25,237 nucleotides of DNA from Candidatus Moranbacteria bacterium CG_4_8_14_3_um_filter_41_13 (GTDB taxonomy: Bacteria > Patescibacteriota > Minisyncoccia > Moranbacterales > UBA1568). The translations under genes and the position numbers were made by a program. The stretch lies in NCBI GenBank assembly GCA_002782305.1, contig PFHN01000008.1, positions 1-25,237 on the forward strand. Direction: 5' to 3'. Under the pieces are notes generated by a model, which was given only the letters and a program-made list of their open reading frames with translations, searched no databases and was not told the origin of the DNA. This document shows positions 8,474 to 15,631 of this stretch, piece by piece; position 1 is the stretch's first letter, and every line of letters begins with the position of its first letter.

Positions 8474-8872
8474 CTATCTTTGAATCACTCTTTCAAGGGC
8501 CAAGAGCCGAGTTTTCACAGTCGCATCATATAAGACTTCATCTGTCTGGAAACAAACACCACCAATATTATCCTTCTGCATCTTATAAGAAAAGATAATT
8601 TCTTTCTCAGGAAAAATATTTTCTGCTTTCTTCACAAGAGATTGCTTCATCTCGGGAGAAAGTGGATGTGCTGTAATGACAGTAACAGCAAGACTTCCTT
8701 TTCGCAGTGCTTCTCCTTTCTCTAATTGTTTCAAAATAGCACCAAGCTTCTTCGATTCGCCTCGTCGCCTCAAAAAATCAGCAAAATTCTGAGCGATAGT
8801 GGTTACTGGAAGAATGTTCTCTTGCGAGAGCTCTTCGAGTGCCCGTACATATTGTGAAGCGGTTGGACGCAT
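8474..8872 (-). CDS. atpH: ATP synthase F1 delta subunit, short form
   Basis: 132 aa against about 175-180 in most bacteria. Delta ties the peripheral stalk to the top of F1. The start QYVRALEEL matches the family's N-terminal YAxAL pattern, and the C-terminal part is typical: KAENIFPEKEIIFSYKMQKDNIGGVCFQTDEV, seen here as a KxxIGGVxFxxxDEVxYDATVKTRL motif. The middle of the protein is shortened, so the six-helix N-terminal domain must be reduced. The gene lies 7 bp after atpF and 52 bp before atpA; identification rests on both the C-terminal motif and the operon position. Confidence 0.9.
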   Translation of the reverse strand: MRPTASQYVRALEELSQENILPVTTIAQNFADFLRRRGESKKLGAILKQLEKGEALRKGSLAVTVITAHPLSPEMKQSLVKKAENIFPEKEIIFSYKMQKDNIGGVCFQTDEVLYDATVKTRLLALERVIQR

Positions 8873-8879
8873 AGATTTT

Positions 8880-9365
8880 TTACTTCACCATCTCTTTGAT
8901 CAAATTTTCATCTTTCGTCGCGTCTATTTTTTCACGAAGAATTTTCTCAACAGAAAGAATGATCAATTCACCGATTTCTTTTTTCGCTTCTGCCATCACG
9001 GTATTTTTCTCTTCACGAATCTTCACAGTAGCTTCTTCGAGTAGACGCTCCACTTTGGCTTCCGTTTCTTTCTCGCGTTCGCTATCGCGTTTCTTGGCTG
9101 ATTCTTCGGCAGTAGCGATAATATTCCGAGCTTCAGTATGAGCCTCTGCCAGAATAGCCTTCTCTTTGGCTTCCATTTCACTCAGTTTTACTTGAGCGGA
9201 CTGTGCATCCTTCAATCCCTGTTCGATGCGAGCGGTGCGTTTCTCGAGAAAATCAAGCATTGGTTGGTAAGCATAACGACGAAGCACAAAGAGCAGTATC
9301 AAAAAATTGACCGCTTGTGCCAGAAACAATTTCCAATCAATACCCAAATTCGACAAAGCCTCCAT
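8880..9365 (-). CDS. atpF: ATP synthase Fo b subunit
   Basis: 161 aa, normal length. One membrane helix at about residues 9-28 (LFLAQAVNFLILLFVLRRY) is followed by the family's YQPMLDFLEKRTARI and a long charged helix, rich in E, K, A and R, that forms the peripheral stalk dimer. It ends LIILSVEKILREKID, the usual contact with delta. The start ATG 9365 is 21 bp after atpE, and the stop is 7 bp before atpH. Confidence 0.96.
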   Translation of the reverse strand: MEALSNLGIDWKLFLAQAVNFLILLFVLRRYAYQPMLDFLEKRTARIEQGLKDAQSAQVKLSEMEAKEKAILAEAHTEARNIIATAEESAKKRDSEREKETEAKVERLLEEATVKIREEKNTVMAEAKKEIGELIILSVEKILREKIDATKDENLIKEMVK

Positions 9366-9386
9366 AGAAATCTTTAATTACACTTT

Positions 9387-9614
9387 TTAACTGAAAAGGA
9401 TCATCAGAGAAATAACCAATGCGTAAATTGCAATGGCTTCGGTAAAAGCGATACCAAGGAACATTGTCAGTTGGATCTTTGATTGAGCTTCTGGATTTCG
9501 TCCGATAGCCTCCAAAGCCTTGCTAAACAAAATACCCATACCTGCACCAGGCCCGATGGCGCCTAATCCGATAGCGAGAGCTGCACCCACCATTTTTGCT
9601 GATTCTACATCCAT
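9387..9614 (-). CDS. atpE: ATP synthase Fo c subunit (proton type)
   Basis: 75 aa, two membrane helices joined by the polar loop RNPEAQSKI. The ion-binding carboxylate is Glu59 in FTEAIAIYAL. In sodium-binding c rings a Gln sits in helix 1 opposite the Glu and a Ser or Thr follows the Glu; here those places are Met26 and Ala60, so the ring should carry protons. The glycine-rich helix packing motif is GLGAIGPGAGMG. AAAGAG lies just before ATG 9614 as a modest ribosome binding site. A 93-bp gap separates it from atpB and holds a good promoter, which would allow extra copies of this high-stoichiometry subunit. Confidence 0.96.
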   Translation of the reverse strand: MDVESAKMVGAALAIGLGAIGPGAGMGILFSKALEAIGRNPEAQSKIQLTMFLGIAFTEAIAIYALVISLMILFS

Positions 9615-9667
9615 ACTCTTTATTTATACTTATGAATTAATATATTACTAATGATAACTAATTATCT

Positions 9668-9696
9668 ATTTTAAAGCATCTTTCACTATTTGTCCA
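9668..9696 (-). promoter_or_regulatory. Internal promoter before atpE
   Basis: On the minus strand TGGACA (9696-9691) is followed after exactly 17 bases by TAAAAT (9673-9668); each box matches the sigma-70 consensus at five of six positions. Predicted transcription start is near 9661, with a leader of about 47 nt to the atpE ATG. It sits in the AT-rich 93-bp gap between atpB and atpE. Confidence 0.55.
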
Positions 9697-9707
9697 ACTC
9701 ACATATT

Positions 9708-10460
9708 CTAATGTTCTGCCGGCAGTGTTGCCATTTTGAGGAAAACAAGTGTCAGCATAGCAAATACGGCAGCCTGAATGAATCCAACAAACACTTCGAG
9801 AAACAGAAACGGTAATGGAATAAAATAGGGAACGAGATGAAGCATCACAATGAGCAGGATTTCCCCAGCAAATATATTTCCGAACAAACGAAAAGAAAAA
9901 GAGAGAAACTTCGCGAATTCACTGACAAGTTCCAGAAGCCCTACCACTGTCCCGAGCACGTATGGCTTGTGAAGCGGACTCACAAAGAATTTTTTCCCAT
10001 ACCCGAAAAGTCCCAGTGTTGCAATGCCTGTAAATTGTATCGTCAGCACTACCATAAGGGAAAGTGCCAGCGTAAAATTAAGATCGGCTGAGGTACTACG
10101 TAAGAAGGGAACAATCGTCGTATGTCCATCTACGCTGTGTGCAAGCCCAATCGTTCCCATACCAGGCAAGAGTCCCACCCAATTGGAAAATAGAACGAAC
10201 AAAAAAATGGTGGCAATAAGGGGAAAATATTTTCTTGCCTGTGCCTTGTCTTCTGTCACACTCTCAATGAATGACAGAAGTCCCTCGACAATGAGCTCGA
10301 AAATATTTTGCAACCCACGAGGAATGAGCTCCTTTCTCTGCACGACAAACCGTGTTACGACTATCAATCCAAAACTCACCAAAAAAGCGATCAAAAAAGA
10401 GTTTGTTACAGGGAAAGTCCCCAGCATAAATAATTTTTCCGCAGCGATTGATATTTCCAC
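9708..10460 (-). CDS. atpB: ATP synthase Fo a subunit
   Basis: 250 aa, the stator channel of Fo. It is hydrophobic throughout with about six helices. The essential arginine lies in SFRLFGNIFAGE and the partner helix in FLFLEVFVGFIQAAVFAMLTLVFL (core VFVGFIQAAVFAMLT). The N-terminus EISIAAEKLFMLGTFPVTNSF agrees with the family, so the frame must start upstream of it; the only standard start is GTG 10460, because a TAG closes the frame 66 nt upstream. No Shine-Dalgarno stands at the proper distance from this GTG, and the codon itself is the edge of a 14-bp inverted repeat. AGGA lies about 25 nt upstream and would be better spaced for an ATT codon. First gene of the ATP synthase operon; I see no atpI. 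Confidence 0.95.
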   Translation of the reverse strand: MEISIAAEKLFMLGTFPVTNSFLIAFLVSFGLIVVTRFVVQRKELIPRGLQNIFELIVEGLLSFIESVTEDKAQARKYFPLIATIFLFVLFSNWVGLLPGMGTIGLAHSVDGHTTIVPFLRSTSADLNFTLALSLMVVLTIQFTGIATLGLFGYGKKFFVSPLHKPYVLGTVVGLLELVSEFAKFLSFSFRLFGNIFAGEILLIVMLHLVPYFIPLPFLFLEVFVGFIQAAVFAMLTLVFLKMATLPAEH

Positions 10461-10559
10461 CCCGTTAGAGATAATAGTTATATTCCTGACAACTTTTCTT
10501 TCTTCTCTTCTCTTAGACTCGTTTCGCTAGATATATTCCATCAGAATCTCTAACGGGGT
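10459..10559. repeat. 14-bp inverted repeat enclosing the atpB leader
   Basis: ACCCCGTTAGAGAT at 10459-10472 is matched perfectly by its reverse complement ATCTCTAACGGGGT at 10546-10559, with 73 bp between. In the atp mRNA the two arms would pair into a long stem-loop whose 3' arm contains the first two bases of the atpB GTG. The unit of 101 bp could be a small non-autonomous mobile repeat or a leader structure that controls translation. No target duplication is evident at the ends. Confidence 0.7.
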
Positions 10560-10587
10560 CCATAAAATTCGAATAAAAAGCGCTTCT

Positions 10588-10616
10588 ATTCTACCAGCAA
10601 GTGAACTATCAGTCAA
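10588..10616 (-). promoter_or_regulatory. Main promoter of the ATP synthase operon
   Basis: TTGACT (10616-10611) and TAGAAT (10593-10588) on the minus strand are separated by exactly 17 bases, each five of six to consensus. Transcription should start near 10581, about 12 bp after the preceding coiled-coil gene, giving a leader of about 120 nt that contains the whole inverted repeat. Confidence 0.75.
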
Positions 10617-10627
10617 ACAAAAATATT

Positions 10628-11017
10628 TTAGAGTTTTTCCAACTGTGATTCGAGTACTCTTTTCTCTTCCTCGAGTTTCATTTTTTCTCCCAGCAAGATA
10701 TTTTTCTCAGCATTTGTTTCTTCTGCAAGTTTCGCTTGCAAATCTTCTGCACCTTTGATTTTTCGTCCTGCTTCCATACGCCCTACTAACACTTCTATCG
10801 AAGCTTGTATATGATTGATTTGATTGTTCATTTCAGTAATAGCACTGCGTAAATCTTCTGCTTTTCCGACTGCTTCATCTCTCTTCAATCCTTCAATAAA
10901 TTCACGTTCTACCATACGCCCCCCGGCAGCGCTACTCTCAAAACCAGGTCGCTGTTCTCTTGGTATATATGCTTTGTCTGATAGATCCTCTACTGCTAAT
11001 AATTCAAAATCTTCCAT
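10628..11017 (-). CDS. Small coiled-coil protein, unknown function
   Basis: 129 aa from ATG 11017; no family recognised. It has no signal peptide or membrane helix. Residues 1-45 are acidic and mixed (MEDFELLAVEDLSDKAYIP), and from about residue 45 on the composition of E, K, A, L and Q with heptad spacing (SAITEMNNQINHIQASI, then KMKLEEEKRVLESQLEKL) predicts a long coiled coil. It lies just upstream of the ATP synthase operon with its own extended -10 promoter. There is no terminator between it and the atp promoter, so read-through is possible, but nothing in the sequence links it to ATP synthase. Confidence 0.75.
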   Translation of the reverse strand: MEDFELLAVEDLSDKAYIPREQRPGFESSAAGGRMVEREFIEGLKRDEAVGKAEDLRSAITEMNNQINHIQASIEVLVGRMEAGRKIKGAEDLQAKLAEETNAEKNILLGEKMKLEEEKRVLESQLEKL

Positions 11018-11048
11018 AAACAATATGTAATGAATAGTGAGTACTCCT

Positions 11049-11057
11049 ATTATACCA
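11049..11057 (-). promoter_or_regulatory. Extended -10 promoter for coiled-coil gene
   Basis: The minus strand reads TGGTATAAT, a perfect extended -10; the -35 is weak. The TATAAT contains the TAA stop of tatD, so promoter and stop codon share bases. Predicted start near 11042, leader about 25 nt. Confidence 0.6.
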
Positions 11058-11907
11058 TAACAAATACCGTTTTCACATTCTCCATGGTTGCTTCTTCTAT
11101 ATCACAGAGCGTCTTCCCTTGTATGCGAGCTATCTTCTGTGCTACTTCTAAAACAGCACTCGGTTCGTTTCTCTCTCCTCGCTTCGACTGTGGGGCGAGA
11201 AATGGACAATCTGTTTCAACAAACAATCTTCCCAAAGGAATCATTTTTACCGTTTCTGTAAGATCGGACCTTGTCCCCACGAGAGTCTTCTTCACTGGAT
11301 AGGTAATATTCGCCGTAAAAGAGAAGAAGACAAACGGTAAATCGAGAAACTTTTTCGTCACTTCGGTATCGCCCATATAGCAATGCAGAATACAAGGAAG
11401 TTTATGGGAAGTAAGTGACATATCATTTTTCAAGATCTCAAGAATATCTTCATAGGCGTCACTTTGCCCCTTAGATGCACGACTATGAATAATGAGCGGG
11501 AGACGAAGCTCTTTGGCGAGCGTAATCTGCGCAAGAAAACCCTCTTTCTGGAGCATCTTTTCTTGGTCGGTTATTACTGTTCCTTCTTCGTGAGCGTAAT
11601 AATCAAGACCACATTCTCCGATAGCAATGACTTTCTTCGATGATTGGGCAATGGTTCTCAACGCTTCGATTTCTCCTGTTATTCCTTTTTTCTCTTGTAC
11701 TAATGCATTGAAAAAGTGTGGATGGAGTCCGACACTTGCAAAAAGTTCATCGTATTTTTCCGTCAGTTTTATACTTTCTCTGCTTTCTTCCAAAGTACAT
11801 CCAATCACAAACATTTTTTCTATACCAGATTGATGAGCGCGCACCAGAACAGCGTCCCGATCCGCATCGTAACTTTTCCAATACAAATGTGTGTGAATAT
11901 CAATCAT
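11050..11907 (-). CDS. tatD: TatD family metal-dependent deoxyribonuclease
   Basis: 285 aa from ATG 11907 (MIDIHTHL). TatD proteins are TIM-barrel metallohydrolases, 3'-5' DNA exonucleases linked to DNA repair. Metal ligands are visible in order: HTH at residues 5-7, the GECGLDYY glutamate, LIIHSRAS, ILHCYMGD and the aspartate of VETDCPFLAP. It has the typical length of about 260-290 aa. The reading frame stays open 159 nt upstream of this ATG, but those codons lie in a repeat-like element and do not resemble the family, so I reject them. It is downstream of metG, the same pairing seen in many bacteria, and its stop overlaps the promoter of the next gene. Confidence 0.93.
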   Translation of the reverse strand: MIDIHTHLYWKSYDADRDAVLVRAHQSGIEKMFVIGCTLEESRESIKLTEKYDELFASVGLHPHFFNALVQEKKGITGEIEALRTIAQSSKKVIAIGECGLDYYAHEEGTVITDQEKMLQKEGFLAQITLAKELRLPLIIHSRASKGQSDAYEDILEILKNDMSLTSHKLPCILHCYMGDTEVTKKFLDLPFVFFSFTANITYPVKKTLVGTRSDLTETVKMIPLGRLFVETDCPFLAPQSKRGERNEPSAVLEVAQKIARIQGKTLCDIEEATMENVKTVFVMV

Positions 11908-11943
11908 AAAAAAATAGAATAACGAGTGAAAAAGTATCGAAAA

Positions 11944-12088
11944 GAGTTGACAGAAAAATATTTCTTTTGAGACCGCTGGAATCTGAACGGGCATGGTTTT
12001 CGCTGAAAGCGAAAGAGGGAGGATTCCACAGAGTGAGGGACTCGCAGGGTCACGAATGTGTCTCAAAAGGAATTTTTTCTGTAAACTC
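11944..12088. mobile_element. MITE-like element with about 30-bp terminal inverted repeats
   Basis: The ends 11944-11973 and 12060-12088 are inverted copies with two substitutions or so and a one-base indel; their inner parts TTTTGAGAC and GTCTCAAAA match perfectly. Inside are two nested inverted repeats: TGGAATC 11977-11983 with GATTCCA 12022-12028, and TTTCGCT 11998-12004 with AGCGAAA 12008-12014. The element fills most of the 200 bp between metG and tatD, has no coding potential of its own and no clear target duplication. Its transcript would fold into a long branched hairpin. Confidence 0.6.
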
Positions 12089-12107
12089 CCTCTCCCATCA
12101 TCGAGAA

Positions 12108-13541
12108 TTATTTTATTCTTTCAAACAACGGTACGGTCTTTCGTTCTTTCAAGGCAATATGAATTTTTTCCGCTGTCTCTGGCAGAAATGGCGTGAGTGA
12201 AAAAGCAATATCACCAATATCTGCGAGCAGTTTCATCATCACAGCATCAAACTTCCCTTGATCAGTTTTTACCAGTATCCATGGCTTTGTTTCATCGATA
12301 TATTTGTTGGCTTCGGAAACTTTCTGCCAAATACACTGCAAAGATTCTGCGAGTTTGTATTCACCTAAAAGATTTTGTAATGTTGGAGAAAATGTCTGCT
12401 TTGTAGGAAGATCTATGGTATTGCTAGGAGAAATGTGTTCCGAAAGTTTGAGCACACGCGAAACCAGATTACCCAGACCGTTCGCCAAATCGGCATTGTA
12501 TTTCTCCGTCATTTTTTCCCACGAAAGATCTCCGTCCTTGTTGTATGGAAGTGCCGAGAGAAGAAGATACCGCGTACCATCAACCCCAAACTTTGTTACG
12601 AGCTCATCAGGATGAATGACATTCCCGAGTGACTTCGAAAGTTTTTGTCCGTTGATAGTCAGATATTCGTGAGCATAAATCGCTGTCGGCAAAGGGAGAT
12701 CAGCAGAAAGAAGCATAGCTGGCCAATAAATAGCGTGGAAACGCAGGATGCCTTTACCAATGATGTGGACTCTCTCACCTTGAGAAGCCCAGTACTTCTG
12801 ATAGAGTGCTCCATTCTCTGCATAATCAAGCGCCGTAATATAATTCGAGAGCGCATCAACCCACACATACATAATCTGTGTTTCATCTCCTGGCACAGGT
12901 ACTCCCCAATTCTTGGCACGCGCCACCGAACGCGAAATAGAAAAATCTGCAAGACCCATTTCAATAAAAGAAACGACTTCATTCTTTCGATACTCGGGGT
13001 AAATTTTCAGCACATCATTTTTTATCAACTCCAAAAGTTTTGCTTGATAATTTGAAAGTTTGAAAAACCAATTCTCTTCCTCAACAATTTCTGGTTCTTT
13101 CAAATGATCAGGACATTTCCCGTCTACCAAATCTTTCTCCATTTTGAACTCTTCACAACCAACGCAATAAAGACCGCTGTACTTTTTCTTATATACATCT
13201 TCCGGTTTGAACGCACTCCAGAGTTTCTCTGCTCCTGCAAAATGTTTTTTCTCAGTCGTGCGAATAAATTGATCAAACGAAAGATTGAGAGAATGAGACA
13301 AGTTTTTGAAAGCATCAGCATACAGAGCTACCAGTGCCTCCGTCGATGTTCCGGCTTTCTCGGCTGCTTGTACATTTTTCAAACTATTCTCATCCGAACC
13401 CGTGAGAAAATACGTATCATCACCCATGACGCGGTGATATCTCGCAATAACATCTGTCATCACTTTCTCTGTGGCGTGTCCAGCATGAGGGTCAGCATTC
13501 ACATAATCGATGGCTGTTGTGATAAAAAATGGCTTATTCAT
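12108..13541 (-). CDS. metG: Methionyl-tRNA synthetase
   Basis: 477 aa from ATG 13541 (MNKPFFITTAIDYVNADPHAGHA), the class I enzyme that charges tRNA-Met. The HIGH motif is HAGH and the KMSKS motif is KLSKS in GQKLSKSLGNV. The zinc knuckle region has CVGCEEF and a single later Cys (GKCPDH), the one-knuckle type. MYVWVDALSNYITAL and the helical anticodon domain starting YNADLANGLGNLVSRV are canonical. There is no C-terminal tRNA-binding EMAP domain. An in-frame ATG at 13556 and a TTG at 13568 are possible earlier starts; I prefer 13541 from family alignment. Divergent from the plus-strand small gene, whose promoter occupies the shared upstream region. Confidence 0.95.
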   Translation of the reverse strand: MNKPFFITTAIDYVNADPHAGHATEKVMTDVIARYHRVMGDDTYFLTGSDENSLKNVQAAEKAGTSTEALVALYADAFKNLSHSLNLSFDQFIRTTEKKHFAGAEKLWSAFKPEDVYKKKYSGLYCVGCEEFKMEKDLVDGKCPDHLKEPEIVEEENWFFKLSNYQAKLLELIKNDVLKIYPEYRKNEVVSFIEMGLADFSISRSVARAKNWGVPVPGDETQIMYVWVDALSNYITALDYAENGALYQKYWASQGERVHIIGKGILRFHAIYWPAMLLSADLPLPTAIYAHEYLTINGQKLSKSLGNVIHPDELVTKFGVDGTRYLLLSALPYNKDGDLSWEKMTEKYNADLANGLGNLVSRVLKLSEHISPSNTIDLPTKQTFSPTLQNLLGEYKLAESLQCIWQKVSEANKYIDETKPWILVKTDQGKFDAVMMKLLADIGDIAFSLTPFLPETAEKIHIALKERKTVPLFERIK

Positions 13542-13561
13542 AGTTTTTTCTTGCATATATA

Positions 13562-13590
13562 TTGACAAATACTCTTTTTTAGTGTATAAT
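13562..13590 (+). promoter_or_regulatory. Consensus sigma-70 promoter for small membrane protein
   Basis: TTGACA (13562-13567), 17 bases, TATAAT (13585-13590): both boxes are perfect and the spacing is optimal, the best promoter in the window. Transcription should start near 13597, about 40 nt ahead of the ATG. It lies immediately upstream of metG, which faces the other way. Confidence 0.9.
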
Positions 13591-13636
13591 AGACATTAAC
13601 ACAATTTCGTTTTTTTACAACCCCAAGGAGCACATC

Positions 13637-13819
13637 ATGACTAGTAAAGAAGATCTTCTGGACAGGAAATTGTCTCTTATTGCTTTCTTTTTATTGCTAT
13701 TGTTGGTCTACACAATGCAATCCACGATGTGTATAATCGATGCCAGCAACTGCACCTTCGCCAACGGCGACTGGGCCAACTGGCTCTTCCCAAAAATTCA
13801 ATTCTTACTAGGAGAATAA
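13637..13819 (+). CDS. 60-aa single-pass membrane protein, unknown, strongly expressed
   Basis: I do not recognise a family. Residues 1-11 are charged (MTSKEDLLDRK), 12-28 form a leucine-rich membrane helix, and 29-60 should lie outside the cytoplasm with two cysteines (C32 and C39) that could form a disulfide, and two tryptophans in DWANW. The gene has every sign of a real unit: a perfect promoter, AAGGAG at 13625-13630 six bases before ATG, and a strong terminator 30 bp after the TAA. From about codon 36 on, codons ending in C dominate (AAC, TGC, TTC, GCC, GGC, GAC), unlike the flanking genes, which fits selection for high expression or foreign origin. It is one of only two convincing plus-strand genes. 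A holin-like, toxin-like or envelope peptide are all possible; none can be chosen from sequence. Confidence 0.8.
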   Translation: MTSKEDLLDRKLSLIAFFLLLLLVYTMQSTMCIIDASNCTFANGDWANWLFPKIQFLLGE

Positions 13820-13848
13820 GCATTACAGGATAAGTCTCCCCTCACCTC

Positions 13849-13883
13849 AAGCCTGTTTGTACATCGTACAGCAGGCTTTTTTC
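13849..13883 (+). terminator. Intrinsic terminator after the small membrane protein gene
   Basis: AAGCCTG (13849-13855) pairs with CAGGCTT (13872-13878), an inner GTAC/GTAC adds to the stem, and six T follow. On the minus strand there is no U-tract after the hairpin, so it would stop rsmI transcripts poorly. Confidence 0.9.
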
Positions 13884-13888
13884 TTTTG

Positions 13889-14557
13889 TTAATATGCAAT
13901 AATCACAAACTCCCCTTTCACTTTTTCTCCGTGCTCGATGAAGTATGTTTTCACTTCTCCTACCGTACCCCGCACAACTTCTTCGAATATCTTGGTAAGC
14001 TCACGTCCAAGCACTACTTTTGTTTCGGGGGCAAAACTTTCGAGAAGTTCGAGATTCTTTAGGACTCGGTGTGGGGATTCATAATACACTACTGGATATT
14101 CAGACGAAACCACTTTTTTGAAAAATGTTTCACGTCCTTTCTTGTGTGGTGGAAATCCGAGGAAAACAAATTCACGCATATCAATACCGGCCACAGAAAC
14201 AATCGCTCCCAAAGCGGATGCTCCTGGGAGAGGAATAACTGGAATGTCAGCGAGTACTGCAAATGCTACGAGTCTATTTCCAGGATCAGACAATCCCGGC
14301 GTACCCGCATCAGAAACGAAAGCGAAATTTTCTCCTTGTTTCAGACGTTCGACAATCTGAAGAAGCTTCTTCTCTTCGGTATGTTCGTGACACGAAAGGG
14401 TCGACTTCTGTAGTTCATAATGTTTGAGCAGTTTACTCGTCACACGCGTATCTTCACAAAGAACAGCATCAACTGACCTCAGTGTCTCGATGGCTCGAAG
14501 CGTGATGTCTGAAAGGTTGCCGATAGGAGTAGCGACGATAAAGAGTGTTCCTGTCAT
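13889..14557 (-). CDS. rsmI: 16S rRNA (cytidine1402-2'-O)-methyltransferase RsmI, short form
   Basis: 222 aa against about 285 in E. coli. It uses S-adenosylmethionine to methylate the ribose of C1402 in the ribosomal P site. Family motifs are present: LFIVATPIGNLSDIT, CEDTRVTSKLL, FVSDAGTPGLSDPG, the PLPGASA SAM-binding segment and VYYESPHRV, then LGRELTKIFEE. The sequence ends at GEFVIIAY, so the small C-terminal domain found after the catalytic domain in many bacteria is missing; the reduction fits a small genome. Last gene of the glyS-to-rsmI run, 19 bp after the permease gene. Confidence 0.95.
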   Translation of the reverse strand: MTGTLFIVATPIGNLSDITLRAIETLRSVDAVLCEDTRVTSKLLKHYELQKSTLSCHEHTEEKKLLQIVERLKQGENFAFVSDAGTPGLSDPGNRLVAFAVLADIPVIPLPGASALGAIVSVAGIDMREFVFLGFPPHKKGRETFFKKVVSSEYPVVYYESPHRVLKNLELLESFAPETKVVLGRELTKIFEEVVRGTVGEVKTYFIEHGEKVKGEFVIIAY

Positions 14558-14576
14558 AAAAATGTATTTTATCTAT

Positions 14577-15620
14577 TTAATTGTTCTCTTGTTGTACTAT
14601 ATCTTGTATTTTCACCATCAAATCATCCACGAAGACGGAGATCATCATCGTCATCGGTACCGAAAGAATGATACCGAGTGGTCCTGCTAGTTCCGCTCCG
14701 ATAAGGATAGCAATAATAAGCGCAACCGGATTCAGTCCAGCAGAGTGTTTCATCACCTGAGGAGCGATGATGTGTGCTTCGATCTGATGAGCAATGACGT
14801 AAAAGATAAAGGTCGAGATACCAAGAAGAGGTGATACAAAAGATGCTACCAGTATGGCCGGCACGGCAGCTATCACTGGTCCGATATAGGGCAATATTTC
14901 CATCACGCCTCCAAAAAATGCTATCGCGAGAGCATATGGTACATGCAGAAGAGAAAGACCAATATAGTACATTGCAAAAGTGATAAGCATAAGGAGCATC
15001 TGCCCAAAGAGCCACTGACTCACTTTCCTTTGCATACGAGAAACAATCGACAATGCCTGCGCGTGATATTCTTTGGGTGTCAAAAGAAGGAAAAATTTCT
15101 CAATACCCTTCTCTTCCAAAGAAAGATAGAGAGATAAGAAGAAAAAACCTACCAGATGGATAAAACTTTGGAAGATGCCTACGGTAGTCGCGACAATATG
15201 AGATAAACCTCCGGTGATACCACCTGTAATACTTTGCAAAACCTGTTCTTTTTGGAAGTCGATACCAAATGACATCAGGTATACTTCTACATTTGAAAGC
15301 AGTGTTCCGAAATACGCTTCATATTCTGGAGAATGAAGAAGGAAAACTTTTACTTCTGAAAAGAAAAGCGGAATGAGAAAGGTAAGAAGAATGAGGCTTC
15401 CAAAAAGGAGAAGAGTATAAGCGCAAATAACTGCTAACGTACGGGACAACTTCATCTTCTGTAAACGCAAGATAAGAGGAGCAAGAGCTACCGAAGTGAG
15501 CACGGCGAGAAAGACAAGTAGTACCACACTGCGGATGAGATACAAGAAATACACGCCAGCTCCAATGAGCGCCAGCCTGATAGCAATTTTCACCCCGATA
15601 GAAACACGTTCATCATTCAT
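14577..15620 (-). CDS. AI-2E family (PerM/UPF0118) membrane permease
   Basis: 347 aa, typical family length, with about eight membrane helices in the usual two-plus-five pattern: two near the N-terminus (LALIGAGVYFLYLI and VVLLVFLAVLTSVALAPL), a third from residue 60, a soluble middle, then four or more after residue 145. Family landmarks are the GVMEILPYIGPVIAAVPAI block and HQIEAHIIAPQVMKHSAGLNPV (seen as QIEAHIIAPQVM), then AGPLGIILSVP. The family name comes from a proposed role in exporting autoinducer 2, but many members are cation/proton antiporters; the substrate here is unknown. It is 11 bp after the M16 peptidase gene. Confidence 0.93.
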   Translation of the reverse strand: MNDERVSIGVKIAIRLALIGAGVYFLYLIRSVVLLVFLAVLTSVALAPLILRLQKMKLSRTLAVICAYTLLLFGSLILLTFLIPLFFSEVKVFLLHSPEYEAYFGTLLSNVEVYLMSFGIDFQKEQVLQSITGGITGGLSHIVATTVGIFQSFIHLVGFFFLSLYLSLEEKGIEKFFLLLTPKEYHAQALSIVSRMQRKVSQWLFGQMLLMLITFAMYYIGLSLLHVPYALAIAFFGGVMEILPYIGPVIAAVPAILVASFVSPLLGISTFIFYVIAHQIEAHIIAPQVMKHSAGLNPVALIIAILIGAELAGPLGIILSVPMTMMISVFVDDLMVKIQDIVQQENN

Positions 15621-15631
15621 ACTCGGTCTTC

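Noticed and set aside
9387..9614. Sodium-type c ring
   Set aside because: The Gln in helix 1 and the Ser/Thr after the key Glu are both missing.
10024..10530. 168-codon plus-strand open frame
   Set aside because: Antisense to atpB and its leader, no start signals.
11908..12066. N-terminal extension of tatD by 53 codons
   Set aside because: The codons fall in the inverted-repeat element; TatD proteins start at the MIDIHTHL-type strand, reached by ATG 11907.
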